Of a stretch of DNA of 64,000 nucleotides, positions 1 to 13,577 are shown one piece after another. Source of the stretch: Atherinomorus stipes (Eukaryota > Chordata > Actinopteri > Atheriniformes > Atherinidae); the NCBI GenBank assembly GCA_023101725.1, contig JALJCO010012923.1, forward strand, positions 124,001 to 188,000, given 5' to 3'. The notes beneath the pieces are model-generated. The model was not told the DNA's origin. It did not search any database and saw only the letters and a list, made by a program, of their open reading frames with translations. The position numbers and the translations under genes are program-made. Positions within the stretch are counted from its first letter, which is position 1. Every line of letters begins with the position of its first letter.

Positions 1-3000
1 CTATCCTGATCAAATTAAATGTATTGATCAAACCCACAATGTGGGAAGAACATCCTGGTCAAGGGGGAAACATCCAGCAACAGGCTAAAACATGTCAGAT
101 ACCTGAAACTTACTGGAGTCATACATGACAGTTAGCTTAAAATAAACAATCTGTTAACTTACTCTGCTATGCAAGAATGTTGTTGTTCCTTTATACGTTT
201 GTTCTGGACATGAATCATCAAGATGTGGAGTTTCCGAGTCTTTCTGTATGAACGCTGAGCCTTAGCTTCGATTTCAACATCCTCTTCATCAACATTACTC
301 CGTCGACAAATGATGATGAATTCCTCAGATGCATCCCGCAGTCCTCTCTGTTTCGCTCCCTCTGAGAGCTACTATTACTATTACTTCAGAAATTTAACTC
401 AATTTCCTTCAGATTATGTTCACTGAAATCACTGAGCAGTCCATGTCGATGAAAGCAGAAATTAGCTAAAAACGGAAAGTTTGCCAGACTTAGCAACTGT
501 AACCATGGGAGGCGGGACTTAGTGAAAGGGTCAATTCCAGCTGCTATTCACATCCATAGCAATTCATAGGATTTTTTTTTTTTTATTTTTTAAAAAAAAT
601 GTCAGTGATTTCCACAAATGTGTCACTGATATCAAACAGTTCTTTTACCATGACTATCATTATTTCTTCCATTCAAAGGTGTCACAACAACTGGAGAAAG
701 AGATGTAAGATCCTACAACACATTTGTATCGACCATGGCAAGAAACAAACACAGTATTGGGGGCCGTGGTTAGGGTTGCTAACTCCCTACAAATACAATA
801 AGGAGGTGAATGATACAACTTTTTAAAGTTTTTCATGATCCTGTTTTGCATAAAGTGACTGAACATGAAAGCACTCATACTATTTAAAATGCATTGAGTG
901 GTTAGTTTGCAAGATGAATATGCCATATTGTCCACATTTCCTTGACAGGCCTAGAGTAGATCTTCTACTTCTGACAGCAGAGATCAACTGGGGGTTAACC
1001 CTGAATGACCTCTGGGCCACCTGGAGACCCCCACTGCGCCGCTCTCTAGGATTATCCCACACCCTCCTACACATGGACTGCCCACATATTAGGGGTTATG
1101 TAGGTCATTCCTGATTTTTGTCTTTTTCACACACACAAACACAGTTTCCTCCTCAGTATCTAATGTTCTAAACCACTGATGCCTGTGTTCTGGGATGCTT
1201 ATCATGTAAATGTTGTAGATGAAAGCGCTGATTGGGTGCAGGCCTGTGTGACCTCTAGCTTTGGCTATGGGAGCTGGCTGCACCCCTTTTTGTTTGGGTT
1301 GACGCTTGAGGGAAGCTGTCGCCCCTGAGGTCAGCCAGCGGGGGTAGGCTGGCTGACTAGAGGTCCACCTCCTGTCACCATAAAGTGATTAATGGAGAGG
1401 AGACACAATCCCAGCTCCTGTAAGCTGCATCAAATACTGAAGCTATAACATCATCTCAGTGTGCCTGATTCTGGGGTGTTTTAGTGGTTAATAGTTGGAA
1501 AGAAAATATTTTAAAGAGACTGTTGAGCCTGAGTCGTATTAACTTCCCTCCAAGACATTGCATTGTGGACATGCTGTAGATACCTGCTCCCCTCAGAGAG
1601 ATTGTGTTAGGTAATGGTTATGTTTGGCAATAGTAAAACATTCAGCCATTCTTTCTTTCTTTTTTTCCTCTCATTGGCACACAGCTGAAAGGAGGTGGAA
1701 TTCAGCCTCTTGTATTTCTTCCTGTGGAAAGTTCTTGAATAGGAGAAATGCTTTTTCATCCCCAGTCTGGGACATTTCACACATGTCAGGTTTTTTATGG
1801 CTTAATTTTGCATTAATCTGCTGCCCCGTGTTTTTGCTCTAAACCACTTTTTGTGCCCCCTGTTTCTAAATTGAGAAAGATGGTTTTAGAGGGAGAGAAA
1901 AGGACATGGAGGAATGTTCCCCTACTAAGACGTCATGTGGTGTATGACTGTGCACACGGCCAGGCCAGGCTTTTCAGGCCCTCTCAGAGGCACAAGCTCT
2001 TCCTGGAAATCTTAATTTACCTCTGAATGACAGAATGGGACAATATATCACAGGCATACTCGTCTGCATGAAATAGGGAGTTATAGTGAACAGAAGTTAC
2101 TGGTGATGAGTTATAGAGAGATCAGGAAATTCACAAATACACTTGAATTACTTGATGACATCTTCATTACTTTATATTTGGTATTGTGTTTTCAAGTCTG
2201 CTGAGCCTCAGGTGTCTATAGTTTCCTTATCCTTAGAGTGCATGTGAAGAGCTCACTCCTCTCACATTGTAGGACCCTGTTTCTCTCATCTGTGGTGACT
2301 AACTATAAACCTTGAAGGCATATCAGATAGTACAGCGCAATGCATCTTAGGAGATGTGCCTGCTCTTTTTGGTCTGTTCCCCATCAGGCAGTTTGCCTCA
2401 GCAGGGCCTCAGTCTGCCCGTGAGTGGAAATCTTTGGCCCGTGTTATCTTTGGAAAGTGTCGAGTCCACAGAAACCCAGGATCATGGAGTCCAGTGTCAG
2501 CCCAACATCCCAGGCTCACTATTGCCAGGGAAAGATGGAGACATTCTGCTGTACCAAAACGAAGATGAGTGGGAGACAGCACTAGAAATTATCACTACCT
2601 AATCTCTACTGCTGATTACAGCCGTGCAGAATCAAAGCCGTATCTGTCCAGTTGGAGATGTTTTCTGTTTCAATAAACAATGCTAGATAATTTGGGGCAA
2701 ATCAATGTTTGAGCTGAGGTGACGTGATGAGTTCTGTCAGATAATGAGAGCATCATGGTCCAATAAATTAAAGATTGGATGCTGCTTGTAGCTGATACAT
2801 TTAGGGGTTTATCGCCATGAAAAACAGGCTGAGGGAATGTGGGACAAAGAAGTCCATATGTGAAAAAGACTGTGGTGTAATCCAAGTCCTGTAGTGAGGA
2901 GGGCCTCATCCACTTAATGCAGGAATCCATCTCATTCTTTCTGTCTATATTGCTGTCATTTTTTTCCTTCATAATGACCCCCATGTGCCAGCGGGAGATT

Positions 3001-6000
3001 GGATGGCCTCCTATACATTCTGCATGTTGTGGCAGGGCATGACAAATTAGCACCCTGCTGAAAAGCTGAATTTATATGCATGTTTGTCTCATCAAAACAG
3101 CATGGTCATTTCCTGACCTGGCAAATAGAAAGTTCTGGTATAATGGAACATTCACAGGGCTTTCAGGCATGGATGGTTTCTCATCAGATCTGCTGTTTTC
3201 TTTTGAGCATATTCCATTAGTGCCATAGTTTTTTTTTAAACATTGCTGCCCATGTATCCCTTTCATAACCAAGTTGAAGTAAACTCCACAAACAAGTAAA
3301 CCACATTACATGGTGGAATAAACACCGGATCAGTTTCTTCCCCAAGCACTTTATAAGTAAATAATTTATTGTGGTGTTGTGTTTATGATATTCCTTTTTA
3401 TTACCATGTATTATCTTACCATTAACACTGGTGATTTAATATCTTGTCATGTCACATCTGTCTACAGAAACACATCTGTCAGAAAATCTGGCTTCCTTTT
3501 AGAGCAAGTTATAATAGCTTATTACAAACAGAAAATATGAAGTCTTATCATATTTGCACATGAGTGTCCCCATAAATTGTTGCTGTTGATCATGTAGCAA
3601 TAAGGTAATGGAATATTTTCCATCACTGCAAATTAATTTAACATGTGACCTGATAAAATCATTCAATCTGAGCTTGTTTAAATGCATTGGGCCCAGTTGT
3701 CTGGTTAAATGTTTAACAGCTTATTCAGTAAAATGGCTCTGAATGTTGTTGCTGTGCAAAACTATAATGCAGAAGCATTTGCCTTTTCCCAAGGGAATTA
3801 TTTGAGATATTAGAGGCAGACATTTAAGTGTGTCTATTATTCTTATCATCACCAGACCATGCATTCTGTGTCACTTGATTCTGTGACTAAAATATCACAT
3901 CAGCTGTTCCCACAATACAGTAGATATTCCGAGTCAGATAAAGAGCTGTAGTGAAAGAGTGACCTGAATGTTAACAGAAGGGCTTTATGTGCCATTTAGT
4001 AAAGAGATGTGCATCAGCCAAGGAAATTGTTAAAGACCCAATGTATGCCTTGTATGTCTGTTGCAACATAGTTCAACATGTGCCTTTGTTTATATTTAGC
4101 GCAGTGTCCCTCTATTCAAGCTGCCCAGCTGGTGAGTCATTAGGAGCGTTTGCAATGGTGCTAATTTATTTTTTGATCTCAGCCCCATATATTCAGGGTG
4201 TAGACAGGTCTCACTTTCCCCAGGCGTACATATAGCATGCCCCATCTGTATCAGCTCTCCTTAGCTGATTAGTTCATAAGCGTGCTCTCTATGTTTAGAG
4301 AGGACATGGACCAGTTGTAGATCATGGAGAACCCCAACCATAAGACTTAAAACCATTCAAATGAGGGCAGTCAAACTTTACAGAACTGTTCAGTTTAAAA
4401 AAAAGAAAAAAAAAGAGATAAATAAATCAAGCTAGATGATCAATGAATAAATAGATTGAAATTAAAAAAATAAAAGAACATTGCAACTTCAAATTAATAA
4501 ATAAATCTTTTCCTTACATTGCATCACTCTGTTATTACTTTTGCTAGATTGTAATATACAGCTGTTTTCAGCTTGGTAGTGTTGTTGTCCGTATCTGGAT
4601 GTGCCGTACTACACTATTCCACCGCTCATTAACTTGTGATATGACGGGAAATCAGGTTGATGGTTTTACAGGATGTCTGAGGAATTTGTGTTGTACGCAG
4701 TAAAGCTCAGAAAAAGAGAAGAGCAGGGAAAAAGCTTTATTTCTCCCTTTTTTATTATAAATAGTAATTCGGTAGTCGGAACATTGTTGATTGCTTTAAC
4801 TCTTCTCTACCCTCATAAGGCCCCCTGATTTTATTTCACCTCCTTGCTCAGCTCAGCTAATCTGCAGATGTGGTTTAATTTAAGAAACAAGTTTAGTCTC
4901 TGACAAACAGATTCAGTTTTCCCATGAATGCTTGAATGCAAGTTTTGCGCTGTGGGCACAGACATGAAAACAAATATGTTGGAATTCACCTTGTCATTTC
5001 TCGAGCTGCATTTGAATTTGTTTAGCTGTGCGAATGGGGTTTGTGCCATCTCTTAACAATGCATTCAAAGGCGCACCTGGTCCTCTAAAAATGCTTCATA
5101 TTTCTTGGCAGTAACACTGCTATGCAGAGCTAACACTGGCATGAGATGGCCACAGATCTACCATGTAGGTACTGCATAAAAACTTTCACACTACATTACT
5201 CTCTCCAGTATTCTGGTGTGCCAGAGTGTACGTCATTGCACTTATACGATACTATACCTTGGACTTAAGCCGAGAGTAAATAATTTTCAAACAGCAGCTG
5301 TAAATATAATCTTTTGAGCTGGTTGCTTTTTTTTAAATCCTTTTTTTGGTTTGGAAACTAGATTGTAGGCTAATGTAAAGTTTTGGGAGCTATCTGTCAT
5401 TTTCACTTCTCTTAATTTAGGACTTACACATAGTCAATAGTTTTAGGCTGTTTCTCTTGAGAGATATGGTGACTGATGATATACCTGCTTGCTGCGCTGC
5501 CATATAGTTGAAAATCTTGAACAAAGAGGAAGTAGCAGGAGGACTAGCAGCCTTAATTTTGTCCTGTCTTGCTCCTGCTCTCAAGAGAGAATTTCCATCC
5601 TTACTTTTTTGAGGCCCCCAATAAATATTCTACTTTTTCTTTTCTTGAAACATCAATATAAAAGTGATTTTCCTATTTTTTCATGCTCCTGTCCTGTTCT
5701 GATCAGATGGGATGAAGTACTGCCTACTATTTCTAATGTAAAGTTGCTAAATCCTGCTAACGTGCCAATTATATATACTGATCATTACATCACATGCATT
5801 CTGCTTTGTTGCTGTTATATCTTTTTACTTCTCTTCTGCTTATAAACGTGTTGATGTCCTGAAATGTTCTTCAGATGTTTGGTAGTGGTGGCATGTGAAA
5901 ACACAAGTCTGTATCTTGCACTCCAGACTTTCTGCAAAGATTTTTTTCATCCAGGTGCTATAAAATCCACAGTTCATCAGTGGATGAACTCTAACAACTG

Positions 6001-6052
6001 TCAGCAAAGCAAAAGGGCATTTGCTGCAACTGTTCACATGCACATACAGTAC

Positions 6053-6067
6053 GTGTGTGTGTGTGTG
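6053..6067. repeat. Short (GT)n tract
   Basis: Fifteen bases of alternating GT. Confidence 0.9.
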
Positions 6068-7766
6068 CAAGTGAGTTTGTTCCTTCTGCTGCTCTGTATG
6101 CTGCTTTCAACTCGCTCCCCAGTATTTTGCATACATACAGATACATGCAGTTTTCATGTCATCAGAATATTGAGCCTCTTCTCTCGCTCTCAGTTTCTTG
6201 TAAAGAAAACAGAGATTTCAGCAGCATCATTTCTGAATCACATGCTGCCTCCTGCCTTCATCAGACAGCCCTCCATCTCTGCCACGCTGTTGATCTTGGA
6301 TATTTTAAGCTATGTGAGGAAAACAGGCCTTGAGGTCATCACTTTGATCATAAAACCAAAAACATAAAAGTAAAAGTGAACAAACTGTCACCTAATGCAG
6401 ACCAGTGCAAAGCCAGCTGGTAACAAATTCCCCACTTAAACTTGACCTGAAACAGTATTGCAGTGATAGATCACAGTGGGCTGATATGGATTTCCGAATA
6501 GACACAGAATTACTCCCCCACCCCTGAATTTTGCCTTTGGGGCAAAACAATGTAGAAACAAAAAAGGAAACAAAAATACATATTTGGGTCAGGAGAATCA
6601 GATGATTCTGTCCCGTGGCTGACAAAATTATAACAGACCTTTCTTTTTCTTAAGTCATATGAGCTAATAGAGCTGTTTAGAAACATTAGTGGTGGCCACA
6701 AGAGAGATGAAAGGCCACAAATCCTTCGTCCACACCCCTACATAGCATCTTAAATTCAGATTTCAACTATCTAATGTTTTAAACATTCACAGAACAAGGG
6801 GAAGTAGCCTATCATCGGTTTCTAACACAACCATAAATGCAAACAAACAGCTGCTGTCAAGCAAAATGAGTGGAAAACATGGCCATAGCTGTAATGCAAT
6901 GAACTGTGTGATACAAAGGCTGGTTTTGGCAATAAGCGCAGCCTCCAACAACTGTTTCCACGCAAAGTGAATTTCACATGTCCATGTGCTCCATGGGAGT
7001 TTATTGCTCCCGCTTTTGAACATGTCACAAAGATGAAATGATCATTTTAATATTCACTTGTTCTACTGTTGTGGTCACAAAATGTTAGGGTAGATGTATA
7101 TGGTATGTTATCATTCACTGGGGAATACCCTCATTTTCTCTTGATCTTTGTTGGGTTTTCTCCTAAACAATAGAATCTTGTCAAAAAAGTATATATCTTA
7201 TTTCTTTTCGAATTTCGTTCATACTTTCTCTGTCAGTTCTGGTCTTGCCACCACAGATATTCACACAGCTAAGCTAAGACAGACACATTGACTGGAATTA
7301 ACTCCCACAACAGCTGTTGCATAGACAAGGCTGTGACAGTTCAGCTACACTTATGTGAATTAATCTTTTGAAGTAGGTAAAATGTTGTCTGATCCAAATT
7401 CATAACATAGCATTTGGGCCTACAAGAGAGGACACAGCTCAAGTTCAACATGCATTCACTGGCTGTAACATCTTAGGTGGAGAGTGGTAACTGAGAGCAA
7501 AAAATGTGTGGATAAAAAGAGCCGAGTTTGATCTATTTTTACTTCTCTGAAAGACAGCTAGCAATTCACTCTCGGTCCTGTTGTGGGAGGCTAGCTTGCA
7601 ATCAAAGATGAGAACACGTTTATCTATCAAAGGCTGTTGAAATGATCAGAAATGTTGGTCCAGCATGTCCTACAGGACATTATACAGTATAATGCCATTC
7701 ATGTTGTCGTAGTCAGAGGCTTGTCTTCTGGGAAGCACCTGTAGTTGATGGACTGGTTCTGAACAT

Positions 7767-7801
7767 GCTAAATCTGATGTTAAAAGGACATCAGATTTAG
7801 C
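7767..7801. repeat. Perfect 14-bp hairpin
   Basis: GCTAAATCTGATGT (7767-7780) and its exact inverse (7788-7801) are separated by 7 bases. Confidence 0.9.
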
Positions 7802-10697
7802 AACCTGGACAATGTCTTATGTGTTGAATTGGCGTCTGTCACGCATGTAGTATTTTGCTCAAGTCATGTCAATAATAGAGGTTTTTTGTGCCCAACATTA
7901 TGACAGTGTCTTCCCAGAGCGGATATATCATTTACAGTGGGTGAATCTGACTCACAGGTGTCACTGAACCCTGCATCTGACTGGCGATCCAACAAGTGTT
8001 TGCAGCACTTTGAAGGATTCAGTCTGAATCAAAGCTGATCTGGATGCCCTCAAACCTCAACATTTACTACTGCCAAGGTATTTTGTTTCTGCTGGGTGTA
8101 GCATTTGTTTTACAATCATGTTTGAAAAGTGAAGCCAGTTCAGGATCACTTTATCAGGATTATTTCGAACAAGCAGAATTGGGCAACCGTATTTGTTGCA
8201 AAATTCTCTGAGAAAATCATCTTAGTTCTCATTTTGTTCCCGCTGTAAACATTTTTTTATGAGTTTGCAGCCTTAATGAATAGTTTGAAATCATCTTCAA
8301 TAGATCATGCTCATTTTGTGAATTATAGTCCTACTTAAAGTAAAATAGACTAAGAAGCAGGGTATGCTTTAAAGTGGGGATATCTTGAAATTTACAAGTT
8401 GTAACCATATGAGCACGGACAATTCCCTTAAGTTCTCAGTCAGATCTACCACTCCTTCCTCACATCTGGTTTAAAAGATGACGACAAGCCTGTTGCTCAA
8501 GTCACAGCTTCAGAATGGTTGTCCACAAACCAGTGGATGATGTCACCACAGCTATGTTCATTTTTTTCATTTACAGTGTATGGATGCAAGCACCACAAAC
8601 CAATTAAAAAATATTCTCACCCTGTGCATGCTAATTGCAATTGAAGGTTGTTGACTGCTGTGACAGAGAGGGCCACAGTGGCGTGAAGCAGGCCTGCAGC
8701 TGTCACAGACATCACACACATGCAAACTTCGCTTTTCTCCTCGGTGTTCCCCACTGATGTGGCCCTGTCAGCCCAGAGACAAATAGGCCCAGACATGGAA
8801 GACATTAAGACTAGCTAAAAACAACACGCTAAGTACAGACTTGCTCTCCCGCAACGCAAACACAAAGTGTTCACTCTGCTACGGTTGCACACATTGTGAC
8901 ATGGGCAGCAGGGGAGGATTTATTTATACTTATGTAAACACTAGATAAAGTCAAAGATATAGAGCTCTTTGATTCTGCTTGATGTTATTAAGTTAATGTG
9001 AAGAAAGAAAACAAGGGGCAAAATTTTTTAAAAAAAAATAGCTGGGTCAAAGATTAACTGTAGAGATAAGAAAACGTATAAATGCACCCAGTGTTAGAAT
9101 GAAAATGTTAATCTGTGGTGGTCCTGTCCTCATTCAGGCTATATGGAAAGTGCCAGAATGAGTCTCTCAAGACTGAGCAGTTGAAGGAATGCCCCTGGCC
9201 CCTCTCCAGTTTCAGATCAAATTTAAAGTCACTGACCTTTGTAAATACAGCTATTCTTAACACCTGAATTGTTTCTAAATTAGAAAGACCAATCTGTTGA
9301 CATGATGTTGAGCCTAGTGAGCTGCAAAACACATTTGAGAGTATTACATTAAATTATCTGGTCTGTGCTGGCCAATATATCAAAAAAGAGGGGGGAAAAA
9401 AACAGCAACATAAATATAATCCTGGCAGTCCCTGGATTTGAACATTTCCTGGGATCTTCCTGATGAACTGCCTTGGCTGTCTCAATTAAAGTTGTTTAAA
9501 TCAGTTCCTTCCTAAATGAAGAGTTGGAAGTTGGATGGAGGAGCTAACTAACGAGCAGCAGCCTTCGGGTTGCAGTGCAGCTTATGGATCCTCTGATACA
9601 ATGTGCTCTTTAGCACTTTTGCATGTGCTCTTTTTAGCATACATCTGCTCTCATAGTGTGCACTGGACTTATCTGAACTAGCACAGCTTGTATGCTAATT
9701 GTTTATTTACTTGTTCACACGTTTCATACAGTACATAAGTCATGTTCAGTACAAATAACAGGGCTGAATGTTTAAAGCCATTCTGTACTATAACTGTTAT
9801 TTTTCCATATTGACGAATATGCATTGGTTTTATACCCTTACTAATTGTGTTGTATTTTCTCTGCATAATGGCAATGAAGTTTTCTATTATAACACTGTAC
9901 TCATGCAAAAAGAAAGCTACAGGAAGCCCAGTTGCAATCAGAAAATTAACATATCCCTTGGCTGCTGTTTAGTGTGAGGCAACATTTATATGACGTAACA
10001 GGAATCATAAGAAAAAATGAATAAAGAAAACATGTTTAAGAACAGCACATACAGTAATGGAAATGTAATCATTAAATCATAACCAAGTCGTCATATTCTC
10101 TTATCATACAGCTTTATCAAAACTAGCCACAGAAAAACGAGAGACGCAACATTAAGACAGTAAAAAAGAGGGAAGCTAATCTTTTCTGCTATAGGATCAA
10201 ACATTTCAGCAACAAGTCAACTTGAAGGAAACCAAATGAGACAGAACAGCCTTTAGCCTGACATGTAAACAAACATGTCTGTTTTCACCTCTGGACGCCT
10301 CGAGGACTGTCTCCATGTTTGTTTTAGTCATTGAGTAAAATCCTCTTTGGTTCTCTTCATATTATGTCGTATGCAAATCATCAGCAGTCATTCATAAGCT
10401 GCCATTTTTCCCAGCTTAAACATGGCTTTTGTTTGAAAGTCTGTAATTGCATGTTTTTTCCCTGACCTGTTTAAGCGCTCTTTTTTTCATTTCATGCGAT
10501 TCTCAGAACGTGTAGAAGTTATGTTGCGCTGGTTAAATCCTATGGCTTTTACAAAGTGCAAAGTTTTTTTTTAGGCCTTTATGAAATCCAGCTGGCTTCA
10601 TCCAGCGTTTCCAAAGTTCCACATGTGTCTAAATCAGTCAATGCAGCCCTAAAAACAATGAGGCCTTTTAGACAATGGGAACACTTTTTGAGAGATT

Positions 10698-10708
10698 AAA
10701 TACCAAGA

Positions 10709-10751
<43 letters not shown>

Positions 10752-11547
10752 ACAGAAGGAAGAAAGGAAAAAGGAAATATATTTTATTTTTTTTGTTGAA
10801 AAATTTTTTTTTATAGAGGGAGATATAAGGAAAAAATAGATTAATTTTATTTTATTTAATTTATTTTTTTATTTTTAAAAAAATATATATACAAACCCAT
10901 ATTTAATAGATAGGGGGGGGAGAAAAGAGAGAAAAGAGAAAAAAGAAAAGAAAAGAAAAAAAAAAAAAAAGAGGAAGAGGGAGGAAGAGGGAGAGAGAGA
11001 GGAGGGGAAAAAAGAAGCAACCAACAAAGACAATTGGAGAACCCGACCGCCAACCAAAAACAAACAAGGTAGGTGTTGGAAAAAAAAAAAAAGCAAACCA
11101 CCCCAGGGGGGGGGGCAGGGGGGTTAAATATATTCAGAAAAAACAAACAAACACAGAGAGAAGAGAGAAGAGAGAAAAAAGAGAGAGGAGAGGAGGGGAG
11201 AAGAGGAGAGAGATAAACAAAAAAAGGAGAAGGGAAGAGGAGAAAGGTACAACCAGTCAAGGAAAGGGGAGGAAGGGCAAAGTGGCAAAAAGAATAAAGA
11301 AGGGTGGTTCGGGGGTGAGACAGCAGGGGAGGCAGCCTCTCGGGGGGAGGGGGGAGCCGGCGCGGCCCCGGCCCCGGCCCCCAGCGCCACCGGGGCCCAG
11401 ATCCCACCTCCCCCCAAGAGAGGAGACGTCCACGGGGGGAGGAGGAGGCCGCCGGAGGGGGCCCCGCGGGGGGGGGCCCGGGCGCAGGGAAGAAGAGCAG
11501 CAGCGCCCCCCCGCGGGGGGCGGGGCGCCCCCCGGGGGAGGAGAGAT

Positions 11548-11592
<45 letters not shown>

Positions 11593-11599
11593 CAAGATC
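10698..11599. repeat. Low-complexity block, poly-T to poly-A, between 13-bp direct repeats
   Basis: AAATACCAAGATC occurs at 10698-10710 and again at 11587-11599. Between them lie T40 (10711-10750), an A/T-rich then A/G-rich stretch with hardly any T, a very GC-rich part (about 11340-11540) and A37 (11553-11589). No known element fits. It may be a real insertion with target-site duplication or an assembly or base-calling artefact. The 254-codon minus-strand frame across it is a composition effect. Confidence 0.7.
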
Positions 11600-12925
11600 A
11601 TGACTTTGCTTTAAGTCCATATATTGTACACACTGAAACTGGTCTTACACATTGAAGGAGGGTTTTGTCATCCTCAATAAGATTCATTCCACATTTCCCA
11701 ACTGTTAGATTTCATGAAATAAAATCATCTGTGAACATGGAATTACCTTGCCCAATCTGATCTCGACTCCAACATTGATCTAGTGTTTTAACGCTGAACA
11801 GCAGGTTTGGTAAAACACTGGAATTTGCCCCATGTGCTTTAATAACCCCCTCCTGTTTGTTGCCAGCCTGTTATACCTGCTGAACGTATGTCAAAACTAC
11901 AGGCTCATTATATTTCAGAGATCCTGTAAGAATTCAACCACATGGATCTGCGTTCAGGTCCTTTATCTTTTTCTTCCACTTTATTAGGTATAACTTTGAT
12001 GAAATCTAAGCGATTGAGAAAAGATTTGGCTGTCAAGGACATCCCAGTACACAGAATCAGGTACGAGTCCGCGGTGAAACGCAGCATATAGCAGATGTGT
12101 TGATATGAGTACCTTTGTCTGTCATGTTCTTCTTTTCTTCTGCGGCAGCCCTCAGCAGCTTCATGTTGTGATTGAGCCTAACCACTACCAGGTGTGCTTG
12201 AAAAGGTTTTGGTGAAACTGGCAGAAGGTCAAGACGGGCTGGAAGTTGGAGGAGTGTGATAGGTGGGGAGGAGGGGTGCCAGAGGAATGGAGTTGCTTAA
12301 TGTGAAAACATCAAACGGACTGAATCTGGTACCAGAATGTTAGGCCAAGGTGTCTGAACTTGTTACAGTGTGATCGTGCAGGGCTGTAGCCTGCTCAAAT
12401 CAGGTCTTATGCGACCCAAAAAGTCCCCACAAACAGCTTTAGTGTTTGTTTCTGTTTCTTTTTTTTTTCCTTAGGAGGTTGAAGATTGATTCAGCCAGTA
12501 TATATGTGGGTCGTATGAAGTTTTATATATTACTTTCAAGATTTGGGTCTTAAATCTGGTTTATTTTATGGGTAGATCACAGTCGATCCTAGATAAAAGA
12601 CACATGAAAGTTCTAAGATTTATAATCCATAATAGTCTCTTCAAAAAGCCCTGCAGGGAATAAGACTAATCTCCCAACTGCGAGGCATGAGAGTCTGTGT
12701 GCACCTACAGCGTCATGCAAACCTAACTTCAAATGTGGTTACTGTAGATCATGTCGGAGAGTCACAACAAAGCAGATTTGCTCATACAAATGATTTGTTT
12801 GAACCGTTTTTTCTCACCAAGGTTGTTTTAATTGCACCAACATCTGTCCATCAACAATCTGTCCATCTGTCCATTCTTATTTCATGGTTGTTGAAAATTT
12901 TGCTTATTTATATACTATATATACA

Positions 12926-12928
<3 letters not shown>

Positions 12929-12958
<30 letters not shown>
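12929..12958. repeat. (TA)15 microsatellite
   Basis: Thirty bases of uninterrupted TA, preceded by shorter TA-rich sequence. Confidence 0.97.
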
Positions 12959-12959
<1 letters not shown>

Positions 12960-13548
12960 CAAAATAAGATTAGATAATTTGGGCTTTTAAGAACAAAAAA
13001 CCCTCATGTCATCTCTCTCACCAAAATGATGCAAGGGCTTTTCTGTGTATTTATGTCTCCCTGGATTAGATGCAAGCATGCGTAAATCTCACCCCCTGCT
13101 GCCCAGAGAGCAAGGTCTTTCTCTTTTTTCCCCCCTCTGGCTTTGTTAAAGCGTCCTCTCATCTTGAAGGGATAGTTAAACCTGTTAACTTTACCTCTCA
13201 TGCATATAAAATAAAGCAAGAGGGGAAATAAAGAACAGAATAGACAGAGACCTCTAGAGGATACGTTGGTAAAAATGTTCCTTCCTCGAAGATTGATTGT
13301 GATTTTTTTTAACAAAAGTATTGCTAAATTGTTGGTGCTTTGAAAGTCCACATAAATCTCATTTACCACTTGTGGTGAAGATGTCACTGAAAATGTTCTC
13401 TTTGATTTTATTTACTGCAACATGTTTAGTTCCCAATCCCATATGTCAGTACTTTTCCTTTTAAAGACTGCCAGGAATTTCTTATCTCTGTCATCCTGGA
13501 AGACACACAAACATCCATCCATCACATGCATGCAAGCACACATGCATA

Positions 13549-13577
13549 CACACCCACACACACACACACGCACACCC
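13549..13577. repeat. (CA)n tract, interrupted
   Basis: CA repeat with ccc and cg interruptions, within a wider CA-rich stretch from about 13500. Confidence 0.9.

Noticed and set aside
2354..2602. Overlapping open frames of 82 and 70 codons
   Set aside because: No recognisable domain, no match to the missing fhod3 N-terminal exons, no splice-site support.
10856..11620. 254-codon minus-strand open frame rich in Phe, Pro, Ser and Leu
   Set aside because: It is the translation of low-complexity sequence between homopolymers; no domain and no splice or promoter context.
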